Below are positions 1 to 10,360 of a stretch of 64,000 nucleotides of DNA, piece by piece. The stretch's first letter is position 1, and each line of letters starts with the position of its first letter. Source of the DNA: Peptacetobacter hominis (lineage in GTDB: Bacteria > Bacillota > Clostridia > Peptostreptococcales > Peptostreptococcaceae); NCBI RefSeq assembly GCF_006861675.1, contig NZ_SGJB01000001.1, forward strand, positions 205,045 to 269,044, read 5' to 3'. The position numbers and the translations under genes are program-made. Under the pieces are notes generated by a model. The model had not been told where the DNA came from. It worked only from the letters and a program-made list of their open reading frames with translations, and searched no databases.

Positions 1-20
1 ATAAAGAAGGAGACGATAAG

Positions 21-1268
21 ATGGACATAAATTATAAAGAAAAGTTTAATGAAAAATTCGGCAGCAGGGTAGAATATTTTAAAAACTATGTAAGATTTGA
101 AAAAAAAGAGGTTGCTGTAGCCGCGATTTCAGCAATTATCCTGGGAATTATAAGCATAGGAATATATGGATATATGAGATTTTCCGGAGGCAATGAGGCT
201 GTATTATCACCGCTTCAAATGATGTTCCTTGCAGTAGCCGGAAAAATAAAGGTAAATGTAGTCGGGCAGTTAGATCTTTTCAGAAGTAATATAGATATGG
301 GAATATTTATTGCTGTAGCCGCGAATTTTTTACTTCTAATGATCGTAAATCTGGCTGTATATAAAAGAAAATATATAAACTCATCGAGAGAAAATATAGC
401 GGCGTCACTTAAAACCGGGTTATATTATGCATTAATAATGTCTATCATATCGGTATTTTCAAAGTTAAAAGTAGAAACTGGTTCAGATATGATGTTTAGT
501 TCTGTTTATATATCATTCGGTTATACATTTATATCAGTATTTGCAAATTCTTTTATAATTGCAGTTCTGGCAACTATGGCTGCAAACTGGAAAAAGGAAT
601 TTAATGGAGAGAATGAATATATTGATATATTTACTGGTACGGTAAAATTTGTATTATCAATTCTTGGAATAAGTGCTTTGATTGCACTTGTAATAATATT
701 TTTAAAACCAGCTGTATTTGCAGGAAGTTCTGTATTAGGATATCCAAAAGTTGTCTCATTTGCTCAGATAGGTGCATATATTATAATGATAGCATCAGGA
801 GGAAATATAGGTATATCTAATGGGAGTATATCAGCTTTAAATATATTTACTGGAAACATAAACACTGATATGAGATTATTTTTAATGTTATCTGTTTCTG
901 TAATCTGGATTATGTTAATTATAAAAGGAACAAAAATAAAAGATAAAAAGAGTGTTATGGCCAATGCTGTAATATATGCGTTTATGATATCTATAATAGC
1001 GAGATTTGCATCTATAAATATGGATATAAGTGACATAGGTATTGATATAGGTATTATAGAAACTCAGATGATATATAGTATAAGTCCAATATCTATGTTT
1101 ATATGTTCGGCTATCATTTCATTTGTGATGATGTATATAGGTTATATGTTTTCAAATCCAGATGAGGAAATAAATGAGAATGACAGAGCCTATGATAAAA
1201 AATGGAAAAAATATGATAACTCTGAAGAAACACATATATATGATGTGGAATATGAAGAGGTAAAATAA
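21..1268 (+). CDS. Polytopic membrane protein of unknown function
   Basis: I do not recognise this 415-residue protein. About ten hydrophobic stretches follow a short charged N-terminus (first membrane segment near residues 32-53), and the last 35 residues are strongly charged and probably cytoplasmic. No catalytic motif is visible. The ATG follows an AAGGAG ribosome site at the very start of the window, so the start is reasonably secure, but any promoter or upstream operon partner lies outside. A hairpin terminator follows directly, making it the last gene of its unit. The residue mix (many Ile, Met, Ser) suggests an integral membrane protein rather than a transporter of a family I can name. 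Confidence 0.8.
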   Translation: MDINYKEKFNEKFGSRVEYFKNYVRFEKKEVAVAAISAIILGIISIGIYGYMRFSGGNEAVLSPLQMMFLAVAGKIKVNVVGQLDLFRSNIDMGIFIAVAANFLLLMIVNLAVYKRKYINSSRENIAASLKTGLYYALIMSIISVFSKLKVETGSDMMFSSVYISFGYTFISVFANSFIIAVLATMAANWKKEFNGENEYIDIFTGTVKFVLSILGISALIALVIIFLKPAVFAGSSVLGYPKVVSFAQIGAYIIMIASGGNIGISNGSISALNIFTGNINTDMRLFLMLSVSVIWIMLIIKGTKIKDKKSVMANAVIYAFMISIIARFASINMDISDIGIDIGIIETQMIYSISPISMFICSAIISFVMMYIGYMFSNPDEEINENDRAYDKKWKKYDNSEETHIYDVEYEEVK

Positions 1269-1273
1269 TATAA

Positions 1274-1310
1274 AAAGCAGACTGGTGGAGAACTAAGTCT
1301 GCTTTCTTTA
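1274..1310 (+). terminator. Rho-independent terminator
   Basis: The arms AAAGCAGACT and AGTCTGCTTT can pair in full, and a T-rich run follows. It sits just after the stop codon of the membrane protein gene. Confidence 0.8.
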
Positions 1311-1457
1311 TGATAAAGGTAGATATATGAAATAATTTTTTTTAAATTATATAGAAAATATTGAAATATAGTTTATAGAACTTGAAAATAATTTTCTTTA
1401 AATATATTTATAATATATTATTTACAAATAAAAGAAATATAAAATATAATAACTTTG

Positions 1458-1486
1458 TTGCAGAAAAAGTTTTTCAATGATATAAT
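1458..1486 (+). promoter_or_regulatory. Promoter of nanE-rpiR
   Basis: TTGCAG and TATAAT are separated by exactly 17 bases, about 45 bases before the nanE start. This is a good match to a sigma-A promoter. The preceding 150 bases are very AT-rich and hold nothing else I recognise. Confidence 0.7.
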
Positions 1487-1531
1487 TAACATATAAAAAT
1501 GAAAAAAAATTTCAAAAAAGGAGCTGTTACA

Positions 1532-2197
1532 ATGTTTGATAAAATAAAAGGAAACCTTATAGTATCATGTCAGGCTCTTCCGGAAGAACCTTTACATAGT
1601 TCATTTGTAATGGGTAAGATGGCAAGTGCTGCAAAAGAGGGAGGAGCAAAGGCCATAAGAGCTCAGGGAGTAGAGGATATTATAGAAATAAAAAAAGTTA
1701 CAGGACTTCCTGTAATAGGGATAATAAAAAGAAATTATGATGATTCAGATATATATATAACTGCAACAAAAAAAGAAGTGGATGAACTTCTAGAAACTGG
1801 GTGCGAGATGATAGCACTTGATTGTACAGACAGAAAAAGACCAGGTAATGAAAGTCTTGAAGAACTTATAAAATACATAAAAGAAAATAATGTACTTGTT
1901 ATGGCTGATATATCTACATATGAAGAGGCAGTAATAGCACAGAAATTTGGTGCTGATTGTATATCGACAACACTTGTAGGTTATACTCCATATTCTGTCA
2001 AAAAAGAAGGTCCAGATTTTGAACTTATAGATAGGCTTGTAAATGATATGAAAATTCCAGTAATAGCAGAAGGAAAAATAAATACTCCTGAAGATCTTAG
2101 AGAGGTTTATAATCATGGTGTATATTCTGCAGTAGTTGGTTCTGCTATAACAAGACCACAACTTATAACAGAAAAATTTGTAAATGCCATAAAATAA
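1532..2197 (+). CDS. nanE: N-acetylmannosamine-6-phosphate 2-epimerase
   Basis: A 221-residue TIM-barrel protein of the NanE family, which converts N-acetylmannosamine-6-phosphate to N-acetylglucosamine-6-phosphate in sialic acid and amino sugar breakdown. Typical stretches are the start GNLIVSCQALPEEPLH, the AIRAQGV strand, IGIIKR, the ALDCTDRKRP segment and the phosphate-binding end around AEGKI and AVVGSAITRP. I chose the ATG at 1532 because AAAGGAG lies about ten bases ahead; an in-frame ATG 33 bases upstream lacks a ribosome site. The RpiR-family regulator starts 13 bases downstream. No nanA, nanK or sialic acid transporter is next to it, so the substrate may arrive from genes elsewhere. 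Confidence 0.93.
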   Translation: MFDKIKGNLIVSCQALPEEPLHSSFVMGKMASAAKEGGAKAIRAQGVEDIIEIKKVTGLPVIGIIKRNYDDSDIYITATKKEVDELLETGCEMIALDCTDRKRPGNESLEELIKYIKENNVLVMADISTYEEAVIAQKFGADCISTTLVGYTPYSVKKEGPDFELIDRLVNDMKIPVIAEGKINTPEDLREVYNHGVYSAVVGSAITRPQLITEKFVNAIK

Positions 2198-2210
2198 AAA
2201 TTATAATAAA

Positions 2211-3071
2211 ATGGAAAAATCAAATATGAGTATACTTCATCAGCTTGAAGAGCCCGAATTTAAGGCGACGAAATCAGACAGAATATTAATGGAATACATA
2301 AAAAGTAATATAGAAGATGTATTTTATAAATCCATATCACAAATATCAAGAGAAAGCGGTATAGGTGAGGCTACTATAACAAGATTTTCTAAAAAAATGG
2401 GATTTAATGGACTGCAGGATTTTAAAGTAACACTTGCTCAGGAAATATCTAGTGCAAGAAATAGAAAGATAATAAATAAAAGTATTGAAAATGATGAACC
2501 AGTGTATGAAAGTATGAATAAAATATTAAGCTCTAATATAAGAACGCTTGAAAGAACATGTGGCTCGATAGTTCCAGAAGATGTTGATAAAGCTTCTGAT
2601 ATGCTTATAAAAGCTAATAAGATATATTTTATAGGTGTTGGATATTCAGGAATAGCCGCAATTGATTCAAGTTATAAATTTATGAGAATAGGTTTTAACT
2701 GTATGGGAACAGGTAGTACTCACGATATGATAATGATGTCATCTCTTATGAATAAAGATGATGTTATTGTTGCTATATCACATTCAGGTGAAACAAAGGA
2801 AATAATAAAAGCAGTAGATATGGCAAAAAGAAACGGTGCTGGCATATTATCGATAACAGAAAAAAAAGACTCGGAACTTAGAGAACTTTCCGATGTTAAT
2901 TTTGGTTATATATCTGGAGAAAGTGTTCTTGAAACTGGCTCAATATCATCTAAACTGGCACAAATTTTTATAATGGATGTTATATATACTCAAGTTGTAA
3001 AAATAAAGGCTGAGAAAGTTGTAGAAATAAAAATAAAAACCACAGATGCAATTAAATTATATAATGAATAA
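2211..3071 (+). CDS. MurR/RpiR-family transcriptional regulator (HTH + SIS)
   Basis: A 286-residue regulator. Residues about 1-80 form the RpiR-type helix-turn-helix (ISQISRESGIGEATITRFSKKMGF), and residues about 120-270 form a SIS sugar-phosphate domain with the signatures FIGVGYSG and AISHSGETKE. RpiR proteins of this type sense phosphosugars. The tight spacing behind nanE suggests the effector is an amino sugar phosphate of the same pathway, acting on the shared promoter; that is inference. The start is not fixed: there is no strong ribosome site before the ATG at 2211, and an ATG at 2226 is also possible, so translation may be coupled to nanE. Confidence 0.88.
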   Translation: MEKSNMSILHQLEEPEFKATKSDRILMEYIKSNIEDVFYKSISQISRESGIGEATITRFSKKMGFNGLQDFKVTLAQEISSARNRKIINKSIENDEPVYESMNKILSSNIRTLERTCGSIVPEDVDKASDMLIKANKIYFIGVGYSGIAAIDSSYKFMRIGFNCMGTGSTHDMIMMSSLMNKDDVIVAISHSGETKEIIKAVDMAKRNGAGILSITEKKDSELRELSDVNFGYISGESVLETGSISSKLAQIFIMDVIYTQVVKIKAEKVVEIKIKTTDAIKLYNE

Positions 3072-3077
3072 AAAATT

Positions 3078-3108
3078 GGCTATCTCAAATTTCGGAGATA
3101 GCCTTTAA
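3078..3108 (+). terminator. Terminator after the rpiR-type gene
   Basis: GGCTATCTC and GAGATAGCC form a perfect 9-bp stem with a short loop. The T tail is weak (TTTAAAT). Confidence 0.65.
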
Positions 3109-3205
3109 ATATCTTAAGATAATATAAAAATCTAATTACTTTCATTGAAAAAATAATTTTATTAAGTTAAACTATAATAATAGATTGATTCTGGAGGTAA
3201 TATTG

Positions 3206-4093
3206 ATGAGAGAAAATAAAAGCTCTAAGATAAGAAAAAGAAAAAATAAAAAAGAGAGCAAATATGATACATTCAGTCTTACAATGGAGCTTAAAACACC
3301 TTTGATAACTGAAGAGGAATTAGAAAAAGAAAAAAAGGAAGCGGAAGCAAGAAAAAGAAAGATTGCCATGAAAAAAATAAAGAAGGTAGTTCTTGCGATA
3401 CTTGTTCTGGTAATTCTTGCGGGAGGATTTTGGATATCTGATTCATATAAACCAGGTCAAAAGGCATTGGAAGCGTTGAAATCAGATGAAGAAGTTACAG
3501 TTATAGAAGGAAAAGTAACAGAGTTTATGCCAAATCAGAATAAATCAAACACAGGTATAATAATATACCCAGGTGCGAAGGTAGAGGGAAATGCATATGC
3601 CACTCTTGCCAGAAAACTTGCTGAGAAAGGATATCCGGTGTATACAGTGGATATGCCATTTAATATAGCAATACTATCTTCAAAAAGTGCAGAAAATATA
3701 ATAAACGAAAAAACAGATATAAAAAACTGGGTTATAGTTGGACATTCTCTTGGAGGAGTAGCTGCTACTACTGCAGCTGAGAATATAGATTCAATAAAAG
3801 GTTTGGTTTATCTTGCGTCATATCCTTCAAATGACAATATAAAGGACAATGGAGTAAAAGTTTTATCTATATCTGGAAGTAAAGATGGAGTTATAGATTT
3901 TAAAAAACTGGTTGATTCAGAGAAGTATCTTCCTAACGATACAGAGTATGTAGAGATAGAAGGAGGAAATCATTGTCAGTTTGGAGACTATGGGCATCAA
4001 AAAGGAGATAATAAGGCTGTTATATCAGAAGAAGAACAACAAAATATAACAGTAGATAGTATAGATTCGTTTATAAATAAAAATATGATATAA
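3206..4093 (+). CDS. Membrane-anchored alpha/beta hydrolase
   Basis: A 295-residue protein with a highly basic and acidic N-terminal 55 residues, one membrane segment near residues 60-80 and an extracellular alpha/beta-hydrolase domain. The nucleophile elbow is GHSLGG (Ser in the centre), the likely acid is the Asp in SGSKDGVID and the likely base is the His in EGGNHCQFG, so the catalytic triad looks complete. Proteins like this are annotated as Abhydrolase_5 family with unknown substrate. The ATG at 3206 follows GGAGGT by seven bases; an in-frame TTG upstream overlaps that ribosome site and is unlikely. It stands alone, with no obvious operon partner. Confidence 0.85.
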   Translation: MRENKSSKIRKRKNKKESKYDTFSLTMELKTPLITEEELEKEKKEAEARKRKIAMKKIKKVVLAILVLVILAGGFWISDSYKPGQKALEALKSDEEVTVIEGKVTEFMPNQNKSNTGIIIYPGAKVEGNAYATLARKLAEKGYPVYTVDMPFNIAILSSKSAENIINEKTDIKNWVIVGHSLGGVAATTAAENIDSIKGLVYLASYPSNDNIKDNGVKVLSISGSKDGVIDFKKLVDSEKYLPNDTEYVEIEGGNHCQFGDYGHQKGDNKAVISEEEQQNITVDSIDSFINKNMI

Positions 4094-4159
4094 TTATATT
4101 GATAATAATATTTAAAAATTAAAATGTATGTATTTAATATATCATATACGGAGGAAAAT

Positions 4160-4912
4160 ATGAAAAAGTATGTATTAGAATGTTGTGTTGATTCTGTTGA
4201 ATCAGCTATAGAAGCTGAAAAAGGTGGGGCTGATAGAATAGAGCTTGCAGCTAACCTTATAATAGGTGGAACTTCTCCAAGTATGGAGCTTTACAGAGAA
4301 ATAAGAAAACAGACAGACATAGATATATTTGTTCTTTTAAGACCTAGATTTGGAGATTTTAATTATACTGAAAATGAATTCAAGATACTTAAATCAGAAA
4401 TAGCGGCCTTTAGAGACGCGGGTGCTGATGGAGTAGTTATTGGATGTCTTAAAGAAGATGGAACACTTGATATGGAGAGAATGAAAGAGCTTGTAGATGA
4501 AGCCGGACATATGCATGTAAGCCTTCATAGAGCTTTCGATATGACAAGAGATCCGTTTGAATCGCTTGAACAGGCCAAACAGCTTGGAATAAAAACAATA
4601 CTTACATCAGGACATAAAAATACTGCTCCTGAAGGGAAGGAACTTATAAAGGAACTTGTTGAAAAAGCCGGTGATGACATTGAAATTCTTGTAGGAAGCG
4701 GTGTTAATGCTGATGTCATAAGAGATTTTATGAAGGATACTGAGGCCACAGCATTCCATCTGTCAGGAAAGGTAACTCTTGAAAGTAAAATGGAGTATAG
4801 AAAAGAAGGTGTGAATATGGGGCTTCCTATGATGAGCGAATATGAAATAATTCAGACAAGTGCTGACAAAATAAAACAGGCAAGAGATGTTATAGATGCA
4901 AACAGAAAATAG
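4160..4912 (+). CDS. cutC: CutC-family protein (copper homeostasis family)
   Basis: A 250-residue TIM barrel of the CutC family. Diagnostic stretches are EKGGADRIELAANL near the N-terminus, VLLRPRFGDF, GADGVVIGCL, HRAFDMTRDP and the C-terminal LTSGH and GSGVNAD segments. The family was named for copper tolerance in E. coli, but its biochemical role is unsettled, so the name should be read as family membership. The start at 4160 follows CGGAGGAAAAT; an ATG 36 bases upstream has no ribosome site. No copper pump or regulator is nearby. Confidence 0.92.
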   Translation: MKKYVLECCVDSVESAIEAEKGGADRIELAANLIIGGTSPSMELYREIRKQTDIDIFVLLRPRFGDFNYTENEFKILKSEIAAFRDAGADGVVIGCLKEDGTLDMERMKELVDEAGHMHVSLHRAFDMTRDPFESLEQAKQLGIKTILTSGHKNTAPEGKELIKELVEKAGDDIEILVGSGVNADVIRDFMKDTEATAFHLSGKVTLESKMEYRKEGVNMGLPMMSEYEIIQTSADKIKQARDVIDANRK

Positions 4913-4920
4913 GATATATT

Positions 4921-6510
<1,590 letters not shown>

Positions 6511-6522
6511 AGTTAACTAGAG

Positions 6523-6552
6523 GGAGGCATTTATAATATGTCTCCTTTTTAA
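6523..6552 (+). terminator. Rho-independent terminator after glpK
   Basis: GGAGGCAT pairs with ATGTCTCC (one G-T pair) around a seven-base loop, followed by TTTTT. Confidence 0.7.
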
Positions 6553-6590
6553 TTTTTATAGTGTATGAATCTGAAATACCGCCATAATTA

Positions 6591-6642
6591 TTGACATAAT
6601 ATGGAAATAATAGTATTATTGTACTAATAAATCAATACAATA
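6591..6642 (+). promoter_or_regulatory. Promoter with overlapping palindromic operator (GntR/YtrA type)
   Basis: A TTGACA box (6591-6596) and TATTAT box (6614-6619) are 17 bases apart. An inverted repeat TATTGTA-N12-TACAATA (6617-6642) covers the end of the -10 box and the expected transcription start. The next gene is a YtrA-subfamily GntR regulator, which usually represses its own transporter operon, so this is very likely its binding site. Confidence 0.75.
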
Positions 6643-6680
6643 TACATAAGAATAAGCTAATTACTAGGAGGGAATCTATT

Positions 6681-7049
6681 ATGGCATGGAATTTTGATAA
6701 TAACAGACCTCTTTATATACAACTTCTGGAAGTTCTAAAATTAAAAATTGTATCTGGTGAAATAAAACCAGGGGAAAAATTTCCAACAGTAAGAAATCTT
6801 GCAGAAGAAGCAGAGGTAAATCCAAATACAGTACAAAGAGCTCTATCAGAACTGGAAAAAGAAGAACTTATAGAGACTAGAAGGACTATAGGTAAATTTG
6901 TGACGGAGAATGCGGATAGAATAGAGTCTATAAAAGAAGAGCTTGCTGGAAAGGTTGTTGAAAAATTCATGATTAATCTTAAAGCAATCGGATATGATGA
7001 AAATCAGATACTTGAACTTATTAAAAACAGTATAAAGGAGGAACAGTGA
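6681..7049 (+). CDS. GntR-family (YtrA subfamily) transcriptional regulator
   Basis: A 122-residue regulator. Residues about 8-75 are the GntR winged helix (PLYIQLLEVLKLKIVSGEIKPGEKFPTVRNLA as the first helices), followed by only about 45 residues of helical C-terminal region. That short tail is typical of the YtrA group, which controls ABC transporter operons. The ATG follows AGGAGGG. The stop codon overlaps the start of the ABC ATPase gene by one base (TGATG), so the three genes form one operon. A palindrome over the promoter at 6617-6642 is the likely operator. Confidence 0.9.
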   Translation: MAWNFDNNRPLYIQLLEVLKLKIVSGEIKPGEKFPTVRNLAEEAEVNPNTVQRALSELEKEELIETRRTIGKFVTENADRIESIKEELAGKVVEKFMINLKAIGYDENQILELIKNSIKEEQ

Positions 7050-7750
7050 TGGATAGAAATATAATAGAAATAAAAAATCTTAAAAAAAGCTATGGAAATA
7101 AAGAAGCTTTAAAAGGTATAGATATAAATATACCAAGAGGGAAAATAGTTGGGCTACTTGGGCCAAATGGAAGTGGGAAAAGTACTCTTATAAAAATAAT
7201 AAATGGTCTTTTACAGCCAGATGGTGGAGAGGTTAATATAAATGGATTGAAACCATCGATTGAAACGAAAAAAATAGTATCCTATCTGCCTGAAAGAACA
7301 TATCTCAATGAATGGATGAAGGTAAAGGATATTCTCAAGTTTTTTTCGGATTTTTATGATGATTTCAATATGGGAAAAGCTGTTGAAATGCTTGGAAATC
7401 TAAATATAGACCGGGAAGAAAAGTTAAAAAACCTATCAAAAGGGACAAAGGAAAAAGTACAGCTTATACTTGTAATGGCTAGAGAAGCAGAAGTTTATAT
7501 ACTGGATGAACCAATAGGAGGAGTTGATCCGGCAGGAAGAGCTTATATACTGAAGACAATACTACAGAATTTTTCAGAAAACAGTACGCTTATAATAGCT
7601 ACACATTTAATAAGTGAAATAGAAAATATATGTGATGAGGTTATTTTCCTTGCATACGGTTCAGTAACGTTAAGTGGAAATGTTGATGAGATAAGAGAAG
7701 AAAAAGGAAAATCAATCGACTCAATTTTCAGGGAGGAATTCAGATGCTAG
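7049..7750 (+). CDS. ABC transporter ATP-binding protein (YtrB/BcrA type)
   Basis: A 233-residue ATPase. Walker A is GPNGSGKST near residue 35, the signature region is LSKGTKEKVQ (a variant of LSGGQ, common in BcrA/YtrB-like ATPases), Walker B is EVYILDEPIGGVDP and the H-loop is IATHL. The ATG at 7049 lies seven bases after AAAGGAGG, and a GTG three bases earlier is less likely. It overlaps both neighbours, fitting a GntR-ATPase-permease operon. The substrate is unknown; relatives export or protect against cell-wall antibiotics. Confidence 0.9.
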   Translation: MDRNIIEIKNLKKSYGNKEALKGIDINIPRGKIVGLLGPNGSGKSTLIKIINGLLQPDGGEVNINGLKPSIETKKIVSYLPERTYLNEWMKVKDILKFFSDFYDDFNMGKAVEMLGNLNIDREEKLKNLSKGTKEKVQLILVMAREAEVYILDEPIGGVDPAGRAYILKTILQNFSENSTLIIATHLISEIENICDEVIFLAYGSVTLSGNVDEIREEKGKSIDSIFREEFRC

Positions 7751-8520
7751 GTAAATTATTAAAATATGAACTTAAATCTACAATGAGGACGTTTCTGCCT
7801 CTATATGCAGCAATCCTGGGGATGTCATTTATTATAGGTATGTTTGGGATATATGATATGGCAGAGATAGGAAGCTTTGCAATAATCATATTTATATCGC
7901 TAATGGTTGCGCTTACTGTTGTAACTGTACTTATGATAATAAACAGATTCAATAGGAACCTCTTAAAGGATGAGGGATATCTTATGTTTACACTTCCTGT
8001 AAAAGTCGAGAGTCTGGTTTTATCAAAGGTGATTTCATCAATTATATATATAATTTTGAGCACAATTGTTGTTATGATAGCCTTCGTAATAATAATGCTG
8101 CTTAGTGGAGTTTTACCTCTGCTTAATGATGGTTTACGGAATTTATGGAGCTATTTAACAGCACAACTTATGAATTCAAAAGATATAGTAATGAACTTTG
8201 TGTTCTACTTTGTGGATATAATGTTTGGATATATAGTATTTATTCTTACAATATATTTTTCTATATCTCTTGGGCAGCTTAGAATCTTCAGAAACAAAAG
8301 AACAATCGCAGCGGTTATAGGTTTTATGGTTATAAACTCAGCAAGGGCGTCTCTTACATCTTTCATAATAAATTTACTTGGAGGAAATGCGGAAACATTT
8401 TCAATGAATATGTGGACAGAACCTGTAGGGATGGTTTCAATAGGTATGTCTGTTGTTGTATCGCTTATATTATTCTTTGGAACAGTATATATACTGAAAA
8501 ACAAATTAAATCTTGAATAG
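7744..8520 (+). CDS. ABC transporter permease
   Basis: A 258-residue membrane protein with about six hydrophobic segments: two near the N-terminus (residues about 20-60), a pair around 80-120, then segments near 145-180 and 190-255. No enzymatic motif. It starts inside the end of the ATPase gene (7-base overlap), so translation is coupled and the two should form the transporter. The stretch FNRNLLKDEGYLMFTLPV before the third segment is typical of ABC-2-type permeases from YtrA-regulated operons. A bidirectional terminator follows. Confidence 0.82.
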   Translation: MLGKLLKYELKSTMRTFLPLYAAILGMSFIIGMFGIYDMAEIGSFAIIIFISLMVALTVVTVLMIINRFNRNLLKDEGYLMFTLPVKVESLVLSKVISSIIYIILSTIVVMIAFVIIMLLSGVLPLLNDGLRNLWSYLTAQLMNSKDIVMNFVFYFVDIMFGYIVFILTIYFSISLGQLRIFRNKRTIAAVIGFMVINSARASLTSFIINLLGGNAETFSMNMWTEPVGMVSIGMSVVVSLILFFGTVYILKNKLNLE

Positions 8521-8524
8521 AATT

Positions 8525-8567
8525 AAAAAACAGGCTGTAGTTTAATCAATACTACAGCCTGTTTTTT
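8525..8567. terminator. Bidirectional terminator
   Basis: AAAAAACAGGCTGTAGT and its full complement are separated by nine bases, giving a 17-bp stem with a T run on both strands. It serves the ABC operon and the convergent radical SAM gene, whose stop codon lies at its edge. Confidence 0.88.
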
Positions 8568-9507
8568 ATTTTTTATATTTTGAACCCTGGAAAGTTCCTC
8601 TTCTTTTCATTTCATCGTCTATCCGGTTTAGAACCTCCCATTTTTTCAGGCTCCACATAGGCGCCAGAAGTTCATCTCTTTTTCCGTCACCGGTAAGTCT
8701 ATGAACAACCATTTCAGGTGGAAGAATTTCAAGCTGATCACATACAAGACTTATATAATCGTCCATTTCCATAGGAACAACTCTGCCATCTTCAAGAAAC
8801 TTCCGAAGAGGAGTATTTTTTATCACATGAAGAAGATGGATTTTTATACCATCTACTCCCATATCTGCAACAGCTTTTGCAGTCTGCATCATCATATCTC
8901 TATCTTCTCCGGGAAGGCCATTTATTATATGTACTACAACTTTAATATTTTTGTCCTGTAGTTTTTTCAGTCCGTCAAGAAAATCCTGATAGGTGTGCCC
9001 TCTATTAATAATTTCAGATGTTTTATCATGTATAGTCTGAAGTCCAAGCTCTACCCAGAGATTTGTTCTTTTATTAAGCTCGGCAAGATAATCAACCACA
9101 TCATCAGGAAGACAATCAGGTCTTGTTGATATTGATATTCCAACAACATCCTCAAAATCTAAAACAGCTTCATATCTTTCCTTTAGTACTTCAACAGGAG
9201 CGTAAGTGTTTGTAAATGCCTGAAAATAGGCTATATATTTTGCATGAGGCCATTTTTTATGCATCATTGCTTTTATATCGGTAAACTGTTTTCTGAGACT
9301 GTCTGCCGGATTTCCAGCAAAATCCCCTGAACCCTCTCTGCTACAATATATGCAACCGCCTCGGCTGACTTTTCCATCCACATTTGGACAAGTAAATCCG
9401 GCATTTAAAGATACTTTAAATACTTTTTCTCCAAAAGTCTGTCTAAGACAGTAATTCCATGTATGATATCTTTTATTTGAATCAAAAGCGTATTTGAATT
9501 TTTCCAT
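8566..9507 (-). CDS. Radical SAM protein, YhcC/TIGR01212 family
   Basis: A 313-residue radical SAM protein. The cluster-binding cysteines are in a TCPN....GGCIYC arrangement near residues 40-55, where the last two are the usual CxxC and the first lies further upstream, as in the YhcC group. Later family segments include ISTRPDCLPD, LWVELGLQT and HIINGLPGE. The family has an elongator-protein-3-like Fe-S/SAM core; the reaction is not established to my knowledge. The ATG at 9507 has AGAGGTG five bases upstream; an in-frame TTG 15 bases earlier precedes the ribosome site. It is transcribed alone, convergent with the ABC operon. Confidence 0.88.
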   Translation of the reverse strand: MEKFKYAFDSNKRYHTWNYCLRQTFGEKVFKVSLNAGFTCPNVDGKVSRGGCIYCSREGSGDFAGNPADSLRKQFTDIKAMMHKKWPHAKYIAYFQAFTNTYAPVEVLKERYEAVLDFEDVVGISISTRPDCLPDDVVDYLAELNKRTNLWVELGLQTIHDKTSEIINRGHTYQDFLDGLKKLQDKNIKVVVHIINGLPGEDRDMMMQTAKAVADMGVDGIKIHLLHVIKNTPLRKFLEDGRVVPMEMDDYISLVCDQLEILPPEMVVHRLTGDGKRDELLAPMWSLKKWEVLNRIDDEMKRRGTFQGSKYKK

Positions 9508-9595
9508 ATGAACACCTCTCAATGAATAATTTCATAATATATAATATATCAGATTATATGTGTATAAATCCATATCAAATTTGAATATATGCGAT

Positions 9596-9625
9596 TTCAA
9601 CTATTTATAATCAATATGTTATAAT
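9596..9625 (+). promoter_or_regulatory. Probable promoter of the PP-loop gene
   Basis: TTCAAC and an extended -10 TGTTATAAT are 18 bases apart, about 40 bases ahead of the start codon. Confidence 0.5.
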
Positions 9626-9666
9626 ACATATTAATGCTGAAAATATTTATAATTACGGAGGAATTT

Positions 9667-10335
9667 ATGAATAATAAATTTGTACTATCATTCAGTGGAG
9701 GAAAAGACAGTATAATGGCTATGTACAGAATGATACAAAAAGGATATGAGCCATATGCACTTATAATGACAGTCAAAGATAATGGAAATAGATCATGGAC
9801 GCATTCAATAGAGAAAAAGATAATAGATGAATACCGAAAAAAACTTGGAGTAAGAATAGATTGTGTTGAATGTGGAATATCAGATTATGAAAAAAGTTTT
9901 GAAGAAAAACTAATGGAATTCAGGCAGGAAGGTGTAAATATATGTGTGTTTGGTGATATAGATATAGAAGAACACCTAAGATGGAATATAGACAGATGCA
10001 AAAAAGCCGGTATGACTGCTGTAATGCCTCTTGAAAACATAGATAGGGAAAAGGCTGTAATGGATTTTATAGATTCCGGTTTTGATGGAATAATAAAAAA
10101 AGTGAATGCAGACTATCTGGATGACACGTTTCTTGGACTGCATATCAACAAAGATACAATTGAAAAATTCAGAAAAAAAGGAATAGACTTATGTGGTGAA
10201 AATGGTGAATACCATACAATTGTTGTATCGGGTCCACTTTTTAAAGAGCGGATAGATATATCTCCACAAAAGGATGAGAACGGAGAAATTATAATAGAAA
10301 GAGAGTATAACAGTGCCATACTTAAGATGATATAG
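9667..10335 (+). CDS. Dph6-related PP-loop ATP pyrophosphatase
   Basis: A 222-residue protein with the PP-loop SFSGGKDSIMA at residues about 8-18 and the conserved region GDIDIEEHLRWN and CGENGEYHT near the end, which mark the Dph6/MJ0570 diphthine-ammonia ligase family. Bacteria do not make diphthamide, so the true substrate is unknown; an ATP-dependent amidation is the reasonable guess. The ATG at 9667 follows ACGGAGGAATTT; an in-frame ATG 33 bases upstream overlaps nothing useful and has no ribosome site. A MerR-family gene starts 25 bases downstream, so the two may be cotranscribed. Confidence 0.87.
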   Translation: MNNKFVLSFSGGKDSIMAMYRMIQKGYEPYALIMTVKDNGNRSWTHSIEKKIIDEYRKKLGVRIDCVECGISDYEKSFEEKLMEFRQEGVNICVFGDIDIEEHLRWNIDRCKKAGMTAVMPLENIDREKAVMDFIDSGFDGIIKKVNADYLDDTFLGLHINKDTIEKFRKKGIDLCGENGEYHTIVVSGPLFKERIDISPQKDENGEIIIEREYNSAILKMI

Positions 10336-10360
10336 ATATATCTGAAAGGAAGAAGTCAAC

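Noticed and set aside
764..1036. Open frame on the reverse strand within the first membrane protein gene
   Set aside because: It is a shadow of the coding frame: the hydrophobic residues mirror the forward protein and there is no ribosome site or promoter.
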